Assembly (NCBI GenBank): GCA_035457725.1
Contig: DATIBC010000091.1
Span: 1-56,150 of the forward strand
Length of the DNA: 56,150 nt
Reading direction: 5' to 3'
DNA from: DATFES01 sp035457725
GTDB lineage: Bacteria > Pseudomonadota > Alphaproteobacteria > CACIAM-22H2
Part shown: one piece after another, positions 44,023 to 51,963 of the stretch
Position numbering within the stretch: the stretch's first letter is position 1
How the letters are laid out: each line of letters opens with the position of its first letter
Made by a program: the position numbers and the translations under genes
The notes under the pieces: model-generated
Database searches by the model: none
Told to the model about the DNA's origin: nothing
What the model saw: only the letters and a program-made list of their open reading frames with translations

Positions 44023-44050
44023 ACAATAGCCGGCAAGGTCGGACTGTCAA
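44023..44050 (-). promoter_or_regulatory. rpmG promoter
   Basis: On the minus strand, consensus -35 TTGACA (44050-44045), 16-base spacer, and -10 TATTGT (44028-44023, five of six matches to TATAAT). This is the best sigma-70-type promoter seen in the window. The leader before rpmG would be about 55 bases. Confidence 0.6.
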
Positions 44051-44276
44051 GACGCACTACCGTCCTCAAAGGATGAATGGGACGCATCGGCGACAATTCG
44101 CGGGCCGAGTGCCGCGTGTCGTGCTCGCCGGGGTCCGGAACCGCGGCCGCGCGCTCCTCAAGGAGCGGGAGAGCGAATCCCTCTCCCGCCCGGGGGGCGC
44201 GAAGCGCAACAAGCGGGTGACGGCCGATGACACTCAAGACGGAACATGCCTTAGCAGGGGAAAGTGCGCGGAAACG

Positions 44277-44864
44277 TCAGCCGACAGCCTTCGCCGAAAC
44301 GTTCTCGGACTGGCCGAGCTTGTCCAGTGCCCGGCTCAGGGACGCCGCAGCTCGACTCCGTTCGTCGGCGGACAATGCTTCAAGATTGATCCTCAGGTTG
44401 AAATTCGGGAATTCATCGTGGATGGTCTCGCGTTCCCGTCCCAGGTTCGCGTAGCCGTCGACGACCTGATAGGTGTCGACCGGATGGGAGACGCCCTTGA
44501 CGGCGATTTCGCCGAACTTCGTGCACAAGATCTCGTCCTTCACCAACGCATAGGTCTCATAAGAGATCAGAATCTCGCCGGGAGCGGCCGCGCTTTCGAG
44601 CCGCGAAGCCAGGTTCACGCCGCTGCCGATGATCGTGTAATCCATGCGATCCTCGCTACCGAAGTTGCCCACGGTGCAGAAGCCGGTGTTGATGCCGATC
44701 CGGCACCGCAGGGGATTGGCGATTCCGCTGTCGCGCCAGATGCCTTGCAGCTCGCCCATTTTCTGGCGCATGGCGATCGCCATCTTGACGCAGGCAACCG
44801 CGGCGAATGTTGCGGCGTTCGCGAAATAACCGACGACAAGTGCGTCGCCGACGCCGAGCCAAGT
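44277..44864 (-). pseudogene. Truncated class III adenylate/guanylate cyclase
   Basis: The last part of a class III nucleotide cyclase domain. Homology runs from GVGDALVVGYF (the usual IGDALMV motif) through CRIGINTGFCTVGNFGSEDR, DYTIIGSGVNLASRLESAA, KGVSHPVDTYQVVDG to a stop at 44277. The N-terminal catalytic half with the first metal-binding Asp is missing; the frame continues upstream only as antisense of the SMP-30 gene. It is a remnant and probably inactive. The junction lies near 44860-44945. Confidence 0.75.
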
Positions 44865-44945
44865 ATTGGGTTGCCAGTGGGGCGTGACCTCGGCAGGTTC
44901 GCCGGGGCGAGGCAATAATCTCGATGGGTGCGCGAAGGAGAAGCG

Positions 44946-45839
44946 ATGTCGAAACCAAGGATCGAATGCGTCGTCGATGCGCGCGCGGAGATCGGCGAGG
45001 GACCGGTATGGGACGAAAGACGCCGGGTTCTGTTCTGGGTCGACATCAGCGGCCGCATCCTTCACTGCTTCGATCCGTCGAGCGGCGACGACCGCGTCAT
45101 TTCGTTGCCCGAGGAGATCGGCTGTGTCGCCTTGTGTCTGCGGGGCGAAGGATTGATCGCGGCGATGAAAAGCGGTTTCGCCCGGCTTGACGCCGCCAGC
45201 GGGGAGCTCGAGTACCTTCACGATCCGGAGGCCGATCGGCCGGGCAATCGCTTCAACGACGGCGCTTGCGACACGGGCGGCCGCCTGTGGGCGGGAACGA
45301 TGAAGATGGACGAGACGCGGGCGCAGCCGATTGGCGCGCTGTACCGCTTCGGCCCGGTTGGCGCGTGCCTGCGTATCCTCGACGGGTTGTGGACGCCAAA
45401 TGGGCTCGCCTTCAGCCCTGACGGGCGCACGATGTATCTATCCGACTCGCATCCGAGCGTGCGGACCATCTGGGCGCTCGACTATGACCCGGGCAACGGC
45501 GTGGCGAGCAATCGGCGGACTTTCTTCGATACCCGAACGTTGGCCGGCCGGCCGGATGGCGGCGCCGTCGATGCCGATGGCTGCTACTGGATGGCCGGCG
45601 TTGGCGGATGGCAATTGGTCCGCTTCACACCCGGCGGCATCGTCGATCGCATCATCGACATGCCGGTGGAGAAACCGACCAAGATCGCGTTTGGCGGCCC
45701 GCGACTGGACGTGATGTACGTCACCTCGATCGGTCGCGGAATCGCCCGCGAGGCGCGGCTCCGGCAGCCGTATGCCGGTGGGTTGTTCGCCGTCGAAGCC
45801 GGCGTTGCCGGTCTGCCAGCGAACCGGTTCGGCCTCTGA
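44946..45839 (+). CDS. SMP-30/gluconolactonase/LRE family protein
   Basis: Six-bladed beta-propeller hydrolase family acting on sugar lactones; the substrate is not determined. The ATG at 44946 (MSKPRIECVVDARAEIG) is preceded by AAGGAG at 5 bases. 297 residues. Metal-ligand motifs are present: the Glu in EIGEGPVWDERR, NRFNDGACDTGGRLWAGTM, and the Asn/Asp pair in PNGLAFSPDGRTMYLSDS. No sugar dehydrogenase or transporter partner is adjacent. It lies within the accessory stretch. Confidence 0.88.
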   Translation: MSKPRIECVVDARAEIGEGPVWDERRRVLFWVDISGRILHCFDPSSGDDRVISLPEEIGCVALCLRGEGLIAAMKSGFARLDAASGELEYLHDPEADRPGNRFNDGACDTGGRLWAGTMKMDETRAQPIGALYRFGPVGACLRILDGLWTPNGLAFSPDGRTMYLSDSHPSVRTIWALDYDPGNGVASNRRTFFDTRTLAGRPDGGAVDADGCYWMAGVGGWQLVRFTPGGIVDRIIDMPVEKPTKIAFGGPRLDVMYVTSIGRGIAREARLRQPYAGGLFAVEAGVAGLPANRFGL

Positions 45840-45870
45840 AGCCGTGGGCAACGGGCCGTTGCGAGCATAT

Positions 45871-45899
45871 ATTTGACAAAAGCAAATAATAGATTGACA
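45871..45899 (+). promoter_or_regulatory. Palindrome and tandem TTGACA upstream of MarR-GNAT gene
   Basis: ATTTG-N7-CAAAT (45871-45887) is a 17-base inverted repeat, the size of MarR-family operators. TTGACA occurs twice (45873-45878, 45894-45899), 21 bases apart. The DNA is AT-rich relative to surroundings. No clear -10 sits at 16-18 bases from either copy. Self-regulation of the downstream gene is inference. Confidence 0.4.
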
Positions 45900-45939
45900 G
45901 TATCACTCATCGTCTCGGCGCGGATTATGGGGCCTCGCC

Positions 45940-46869
45940 ATGCGACAGGCCGAGCTTGACGAACGGATCGGCGCGATGCGCCGATTCAATCGATTCTACA
46001 CGCAAAAGATCGGCGTGCTTAGGGAGGGGCTGCTCGACAGCCCGTTCTCGCTCAGCGAGGCGCGCGTGCTCTACGAGCTGGCCAACCGCGACGCGCCGAC
46101 CGCGAGCGAGCTCGCTCGCGATCTAGGGTTCGATGCCGGATATCTCAGCCGCATCGTGCGCGGTTTTCAGGGCCGGCGCCTCTTGGCGAAGCGGCGCTCG
46201 GAACGCGACGGCCGTCAAAGCCATTTGACCCTGACCGCCAAGGGCCGGCGCGCTTTTGCGACCTTGGACCGCCGTTCGCGCGCCGAAATCGGCGGGCTGT
46301 TGAGCGCGCTGATAATCGAGGATCAGCGGCGGCTGGTTGCGGCGATGCGGACGATCGAAGGTATTCTCGCGCCGGATCGACGCGCGCCGGCGGCGTATCT
46401 GCTGCGTCCGCATCGGCCAGGGGACATCGGCTGGGTCATTGGGCGGCACGGCGCGCTGTACGCCGAGGAGTATGGCTGGGACGCAACGTTCGAAGCACTG
46501 GTCGCCGAGATTGCCGGCCGGTTTCTGAGAGACTTCGACGCCAAGCGCGAACGTTGTTGGATCGCCGAGCGCGATGGCGCGAACGTCGGCTCGGTTTTTC
46601 TGGTGAAGGACACGGACGTCGTCGCCAAGCTCCGCCTGCTCCTCGTCGATCCCAAAGCGCGCGGGCTCGGCATCGGGCGCCGGCTGGTCGATGAATGCAT
46701 TCAAGGCGCGCGCATGCTCGGCTACGCGAGATTGACGCTGTGGACGAACGACGTCCTCCATGCCGCGCGCCATATCTATGAACGGGCGGGCTTTCGACTT
46801 GCCCGGGAAGAGCCGCATCGCAGCTTCGGGCATGACTTGATCGGGCAATACTGGGAGTTGGCGCTGTGA
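45940..46869 (+). CDS. MarR-family regulator fused to GNAT acetyltransferase
   Basis: Two-domain protein of 309 residues. A winged-helix MarR domain (about 10-140) has LSEARVLYELANRDAPTAS, LARDLGFDAGYLSRIVRGF and LAKRRSERDGRQSHLTLTAKG. A GNAT acetyltransferase domain (about 150-309) has the acetyl-CoA loop DPKARGLGIGRRLVDECI. The target of acetylation is unknown. It overlaps the EamA exporter gene by GTGA, suggesting it regulates or acts with that exporter. Confidence 0.9.
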   Translation: MRQAELDERIGAMRRFNRFYTQKIGVLREGLLDSPFSLSEARVLYELANRDAPTASELARDLGFDAGYLSRIVRGFQGRRLLAKRRSERDGRQSHLTLTAKGRRAFATLDRRSRAEIGGLLSALIIEDQRRLVAAMRTIEGILAPDRRAPAAYLLRPHRPGDIGWVIGRHGALYAEEYGWDATFEALVAEIAGRFLRDFDAKRERCWIAERDGANVGSVFLVKDTDVVAKLRLLLVDPKARGLGIGRRLVDECIQGARMLGYARLTLWTNDVLHAARHIYERAGFRLAREEPHRSFGHDLIGQYWELAL

Positions 46870-47780
46870 GTGGGGCGGTCCTGCCGACCCTGGCCGCGGC
46901 CGCGGTCGGGGTGCAGGTGGGAGCAGCGATGGTCGCGACACGCTACGTCATCGAGGAAACGAGCCCAGCGACATTGGCGTTGTTGCGCTACGCGATCGGA
47001 CTGGTTTGCCTGATTCCGCCGCTCCTGGCCACGGCGCGGCCGCGCTTCGCGCGGCGCGACATCGTCCCGATCGCGGCGCTCGGCGTCATCCAGTTCGGAA
47101 TATTGATCGCGGCGCTCAATTACGGACTCAAATTCGTGCCGGCGGCGCGTGGCGCGCTGATCTTCGCCACATTTCCGCTGCTGACAATGCTTCTTGCCGC
47201 GGCCTTCGGCCTCGAGCGGATGACGGCCGCCAAATCGCTCGGCGTCGCGCTCAGCATCGTCGGGGTAACGATGACACTGGGGGAAAAAGCGTTCGCGGCA
47301 AATACGGGCACGAGCGAGTGGATCGGTGCGCTCGCCGTGTTGGTCAGCGCGTTCATGGGAGCGCTGTGCAGCATTCTGTACCGGCCATATCTGCGCAAAT
47401 ATCCGACGTTACCGGTAAGCGCGCTGGCGATGGCGGCGTCGGTCCTCTTCTTGATGTTGCCCGCGGCGGCCGAAGGGGCGTTTTCCGCGGCGCCGCGATT
47501 CTCGTTTGGAGGCTGGGCGGCCGTGGCGTTCATCGGCGTCAGCAGCGGTGTCGGGTACTATATCTGGTTGTGGGCGCTCGCTCGCGCGACCCCGACGCGG
47601 GTCACGGTTTTCCTGTCGTTGAGTCCGGTTACCGCGAGCGCGCTGGGCGTCGTATTGCTCGGCGAGGACTTGTCGCTGCTGGCGCTCGCGGGGGTCGCCG
47701 CCGTCGTTCTTGGATTATGGATCGCCCATTTGCGGGGCGGCGAGGATGCCGCCCGGTCGCCGGCACCAGGGCCGACGTGA
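46866..47780 (+). CDS. DMT family (EamA) transporter
   Basis: Drug/metabolite exporter-type inner-membrane protein of 304 residues with about ten hydrophobic segments in two repeats, for example RDIVPIAALGVIQFGILIAA and GWAAVAFIGVSSGVGYYIWL. PVTASALGVVLLGEDLSL near the C-terminus is typical of EamA proteins. It starts at GTG 46866 overlapping the MarR-GNAT stop. The substrate is unknown. Confidence 0.9.
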   Translation: MSGAVLPTLAAAAVGVQVGAAMVATRYVIEETSPATLALLRYAIGLVCLIPPLLATARPRFARRDIVPIAALGVIQFGILIAALNYGLKFVPAARGALIFATFPLLTMLLAAAFGLERMTAAKSLGVALSIVGVTMTLGEKAFAANTGTSEWIGALAVLVSAFMGALCSILYRPYLRKYPTLPVSALAMAASVLFLMLPAAAEGAFSAAPRFSFGGWAAVAFIGVSSGVGYYIWLWALARATPTRVTVFLSLSPVTASALGVVLLGEDLSLLALAGVAAVVLGLWIAHLRGGEDAARSPAPGPT

Positions 47781-47830
47781 CGGTCAGGCGGCGGCGGACA
47801 GCCCGGGCCCATATTGGCGAAGCGCCCGAG

Positions 47831-47917
47831 AGCTGACGCAAATTCGACTTTTTGTTGGTTGCGCGGTTTGACCCCCAGGCGCGAGTTGGCTTTGAGAAAC
47901 GTTCCTCAGCTGACGCA
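47831..47917 (+). repeat. 10-base direct repeat upstream of cyclase pseudogene
   Basis: AGCTGACGCA occurs at 47831-47840 and 47908-47917, 77 bases apart, in the 178-base gap after the EamA gene. It may be a remnant duplication or chance. No transposase or target-site duplication accompanies it. Confidence 0.25.
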
Positions 47918-47958
47918 GCTTCTCTATCCCCTTTGATGCCTTGGTGGGAGTCCGACGG

Positions 47959-49720
47959 ATGGCGGTAGCAAGAGCGCGGCGACGCCTTGCAGAAATCCTT
48001 GCCGCCGACGTCGCCGGTTACGCGCGATTGATCGGCGCGGATGAATCGGGAACGCTGGCGGCGCTCCGCGAGATCTGGACCGGAGCATTTCAACCCTGCC
48101 GTCGCGGCTCATCGAGGTCGCATCGTCGAGATGATGGGCGATGGCGGGTTGGTCGACTCCGCTTGCGCCGTCACCGCCGTTGCATGCGCCGTCGCCATCG
48201 AGGAGGCGATGGCTCGCCGCAACGAATCGCGGCCAGACTTGGGACCGATCAAACTCCCCATAGGCGTGAACCTCGGCGACATTGTCATCGAGGGTGACGA
48301 CATTCTCGGCGACGGCGTCAATATCGCCGCGCGGCTCGAAGGGCAGGCGCCGAGGGGCAGCATCCTGGTTTCGGAGTCCGTGCGCGCGCAGGTCAAAGGC
48401 AAGCTCGGTGTGGCCTTCGCGGACGCAGGCGGACTACGGCTCAAGAACATCGAAACCCCAGTCCGTTCTTGGCGCTGGACCGGGGCTGGCGCGGCAGGCG
48501 GCGTCACGGAGAAAATTCTTCCAGCGCCGGGCGAAATCCCTTCGATCGTGGGGCTTCCGTTCACCAACATGTCGGGCGATCCCGAGCAGGAATTTTTCGC
48601 CGATGGTCTGGTCGAGGACATCATCACGACGCTTTCGAAGCTGGCCGGGATACGGGTGATCGCGCGCAATTCTAGCTTCATCTACAAGGGGAAGCCGGTC
48701 GACGTCCGCGAGGCGGCGAAGCGCCTTGGCGTGCGATACGTTTTGGAAGGTAGTGCGCGCAAGAGCGCCAGCCGCATCTGCATGACGGCGCTGCTGATCG
48801 ATGCTGGAAGCGGATCGCACGTCTGGGCTGAGCGCTACGACCGATCGATCGACGACATTTTTCGCCGTCCGGGACGAGATCACACTGGTCTTGGCGACGG
48901 AGATGCAGGTCAAGCTGACCGAAGGCGAACAAGCGCGGCTGCGTTACACGACGATCAATAACGTCGAGGCGTCGACCCGCTGGGTCCGAGGCCTGTCCTA
49001 TTACCGCTAAGCGGGGATGAAGGAAGAATTCGCTGCGGCGCTCGCCTGCTGGAAGCAGGCTCTGGGGCTTGACCCCACCTCCGCCACCTTGAACGCGATG
49101 GTCGGCTTTAAGCACTACTCCGACGCGCGCTTTGGCTGGTCGGATGACCGGAAAACGGTTCTTGGCAAGGCGCGCGGCTACGCCAGCCGGGCGCTCGAAC
49201 TAGATCCCGCGAACGCCGACGTGCGAACCTCACGTCAAGCCTGATATTTCTCATGGAGGGGCGCTACGACGACGCAGTGCTCCATGTGCGCCGAGCATGC
49301 GAGCTGGCCCCTGGTTCGGCCGATGCGGCGATCATGGCGTGCTTTGTTCTGGCGTTCGCGGGATATCCCGAACAAGCGGTGACCCAAGGCGAAAGGGCGA
49401 TGACCGTCAAGCCGAACTATCCCACCTGCTATCTCGGTATTTTGGGAAACGCCTATCGACTGTCGGAGCGGATCGAGGGAGCTATCGTCGCCTTCAGGGC
49501 GTTTAGCGCCTACCGCGCGGGATTTGGCCTCTTTGACCTCGTCATCGCCTACCAGCAAACCGATCGAGCGGAGGAGGCCAATCGCACCGCGGCGGAGCTT
49601 CTATCGATCCGCCGGAATTTCACGATCGCCGCCCGGGCTGACACCCAGTTTCGGGCGGATACGGAGAGGTTTGAGGCCGATATCGCGGCTCTTCGCGCCG
49701 CGGGGCTCCCAATGAATTGA
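47959..49720 (+). pseudogene. Adenylate cyclase with TolB-like and TPR domains, broken by frameshifts and a stop
   Basis: A common rhizobial-type cyclase: class III catalytic domain (LAEILAADVAGYARLIG, MMGDGGLVDSA, GVNIAARLEGQAPRGS), a TolB-like domain (GLPFTNMSGDPEQEFFADGL), then TPR repeats (ALELDPANAD, RRACELAPGSADAAIM). The start is the ATG at 47959. The frame is broken by a 1-base insertion near 48081-48083, an extra T in the T5 run 48858-48862, a TAA at 49008-49010 where family proteins have Gln, and a 1-base loss near 49228-49240. At least four lesions argue for decay rather than sequencing error. Confidence 0.85.
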
Positions 49721-49855
49721 CGATTCCGCCTGGCGGACCGCGGCAAACGAACACAGGTATCGCAATCCGCTCCCGGCGATTGCGCGACGACGGACGCGGC
49801 CCCATACGCGTAGCGCGGCGGATCGACCTACCACCACCAAAACTGAGTGTATGCC

Positions 49856-51421
49856 CTAATTCACGCGCGCGGCGACCTGCGCTGCGCGCAGCGCCGACGA
49901 ATACAGGCCGGGCTCCTGCAGCAGGCGTTTGGCGATCTCGTAGTCGATCTCGCGTTCGCGGCCATTGGGCGCGCAGCGCGCGCGAAGCGCTTGCGAGCGT
50001 TCCTTGTCGCGGTAATCCGCCGCCCGCCATTCGGCCATGCTGACGGCCGGCGCGGCGCGTCCGGCGCGAACCGCCTCGATCACCGGGGCCGCCGCGTCAT
50101 CGTTGGCGGCGGTGCATATGGCCGGGTTGACCCCGAGATTTTGCGGCGTGTAACCGGCGGGCGAATAGTAGTGCGCCCAGGTGATCGCCAACTCGCCCTC
50201 GTTGGGCAGGCCGATCACGGTTTGCACCGAGCCCTTGCCGAACGAGGTGGTGCCGATCGCTAGCGCCCGCCCGTTGTCCTGCAGGGCCGCGGCGACGATC
50301 TCCGCGGCGGAAGCCGAGTTGCCGTTGATCAAGACGACGACTGGAAGATTCTCGCCAGGATCACCAGGCGACGCCTCGACGATCTGGACGGCGGCGCGAT
50401 GCCGGCTGCGGGTCGTTACGATGCGGCCGTGGTCAAGGAAAATGTCGGCGACGGTCACCGATTGCTCGAACAAACCGCCGAGGTTGCCGCGCAGGTCGAG
50501 GACGATCCCTTTGATGTCACGACCGATCTCCTTGCGCGCGGTCGTCAGCGCCTCGACCGTCCGTTCGGCCGTGCGGCCATTGAAGCCAGTGATCTTGATA
50601 TGCGCGACATCGCCGTCGCGCCGATAGGTCACGGTTTGTGGCACCACCAACGCGCGGACGATCGTGAAGGCGAGTAGCCCTTCCTTGCCAGTCCGCAAGA
50701 CATCGATCGTGACCGGCGCGCCGATCGGACCGCGCAAGCGCCGGACGATGTCGCGGCTCGACATCCCCCGTGTCATCTCGCCCTCGATCCGGGCAATGCG
50801 GTCGTCGGCCTGAAGGCCGGCCGACGCGGCGGGCGAGCGCGACATGACGGCGGCGATCCGGACGTCATCGCTCTCGCCATCGATCGTCACTCCGATACCC
50901 CCGAAACCCTCGCGCAAGGCGCGGTTATCGCGGGCGCCGTCGGGCGAGCTGTAGCGCGAATGCTGATCCAGCGCACGGACGGCGCCGTCCATCACGACCT
51001 GGTAGACATCGTTGCTCGAGGCTTCGCGCAGCGCTAGCGAGTGCTCGCGTCCGGCGTTGATCGCCGCCACTGTGAGGCGGGCCCAGCGATACACATCGTC
51101 CGCTGGCGGCGCCTGCAGCGCCACCGCCAGACGACGGTCGGCGGAGACCTCGATCCGCTCGCCCGATCGGCGGACCGAAATGCGCGGATCGATCTTGCCC
51201 AGATTGCCAAGCCCGCTTTCGGCGAGCGTCGAGGGAGTCACCGGCTCGGCGTAACGCTCCACCATCTGGTCATAGGCTACGGCGAAGAAACGCGTGGCGG
51301 CGGAGGGAAGTTGATGCTCGGCATCCTCCTTTCGCAGTTCGCGATCGCCGGCGCACGCCGTAACCAGCAGAAATGCGACCGCCAGAAGCGGTGCCGAGCG
51401 CCGATGGCCGGCGGTGCCCAA
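49856..51421 (-). CDS. S41 family C-terminal processing peptidase, probable lipoprotein
   Basis: Serine protease of the CtpA/Prc family, likely periplasmic. It starts at TTG 51421 (GTAGHRRSAPLL follows), with AAAGG 9 bases upstream, giving 521 residues. A signal ends in the lipobox VTAC with Cys at about 23. A PDZ-like domain (GVTIDGESDD, GLQADDRIARIEG) precedes the protease domain with VLDLRGNLGGLF, the catalytic Ser in NGNSASAAEIVAAAL and Lys in TSFGKGSVQT. It follows DUF983 by 5 bases. Confidence 0.88.
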   Translation of the reverse strand: MGTAGHRRSAPLLAVAFLLVTACAGDRELRKEDAEHQLPSAATRFFAVAYDQMVERYAEPVTPSTLAESGLGNLGKIDPRISVRRSGERIEVSADRRLAVALQAPPADDVYRWARLTVAAINAGREHSLALREASSNDVYQVVMDGAVRALDQHSRYSSPDGARDNRALREGFGGIGVTIDGESDDVRIAAVMSRSPAASAGLQADDRIARIEGEMTRGMSSRDIVRRLRGPIGAPVTIDVLRTGKEGLLAFTIVRALVVPQTVTYRRDGDVAHIKITGFNGRTAERTVEALTTARKEIGRDIKGIVLDLRGNLGGLFEQSVTVADIFLDHGRIVTTRSRHRAAVQIVEASPGDPGENLPVVVLINGNSASAAEIVAAALQDNGRALAIGTTSFGKGSVQTVIGLPNEGELAITWAHYYSPAGYTPQNLGVNPAICTAANDDAAAPVIEAVRAGRAAPAVSMAEWRAADYRDKERSQALRARCAPNGREREIDYEIAKRLLQEPGLYSSALRAAQVAARVN

Positions 51422-51426
51422 TGCTC

Positions 51427-51819
51427 TTAGCCTTTGACCGCCGTCGCCCATTGCCAGCCGATGACCGCGCCCTTGATGCGCGGCAGCAAAGTGAGCGTGA
51501 GCGTCATCGCCAATGGGAGCCACACCGCGGCATGTAACCATTCGGGCGGGTGCATCATTTGCTCCGCCAAGAGCATCGATGGCATCACCACGTGAGCGAC
51601 GATGAAGATCGTGAAATACGGTGGGGCGTCGTCCGAGCGATAGCTGGCGAGCTCCAATCCACAACTTGAACAATGTCGATTAACCTTCAGATAGCGCATG
51701 AAGATCCTGCCCCCGCCGCATCGGGGGCAGCGCCGACGAAACCCGCGGCTTATCGCTGCCGGATAGTCGCCTGACGCCGGGAGTGTATCAGAGTTTTCCG
51801 AAAAATTTTGTTCGTTCAT
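51427..51819 (-). CDS. DUF983 family protein
   Basis: Small membrane protein of 130 residues, function unknown. Two CxxC pairs (CPRCGGGRIF and HCSSCG) suggest a zinc ribbon, followed by two hydrophobic segments (YFTIFIVAHVVMPSMLL and LPLAMTLTLTLLPRI). The gene starts at the ATG at 51819 and is preceded by an AT-rich stretch (51820-51870) that probably contains its promoter. It lies between rnr and the S41 protease gene, on the same strand. Confidence 0.85.
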   Translation of the reverse strand: MNEQNFSENSDTLPASGDYPAAISRGFRRRCPRCGGGRIFMRYLKVNRHCSSCGLELASYRSDDAPPYFTIFIVAHVVMPSMLLAEQMMHPPEWLHAAVWLPLAMTLTLTLLPRIKGAVIGWQWATAVKG

Positions 51820-51963
51820 CTACGTTATAAGGTATTCGTTTAATAGTACTGAACATTAACCATAAATCTCGTTGTCCTGCCGAACAGAGAGGGTAACAGC
51901 GCGATGTCCCCTCGTCGCATGCGCAGCCAAAAATGCCTTCTCGAAACCGCGCGCGCAAGCCCG

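Larger units (their letters stand above)
43963..44276. other. Intergenic region rpmG to cyclase remnant
   Basis: 314 bases with no gene. The rpmG side holds the promoter and leader listed separately. Further on are two neighbouring hairpins: GCTCCT/AGGAGC (44153-44158, 44161-44166) and a 9-bp stem GCGGGAGAG/CTCTCCCGC (44165-44173, 44181-44189, 7-base loop). Neither is followed by a T-run. This is where the conserved core order appears to give way to accessory genes. Confidence 0.5.
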
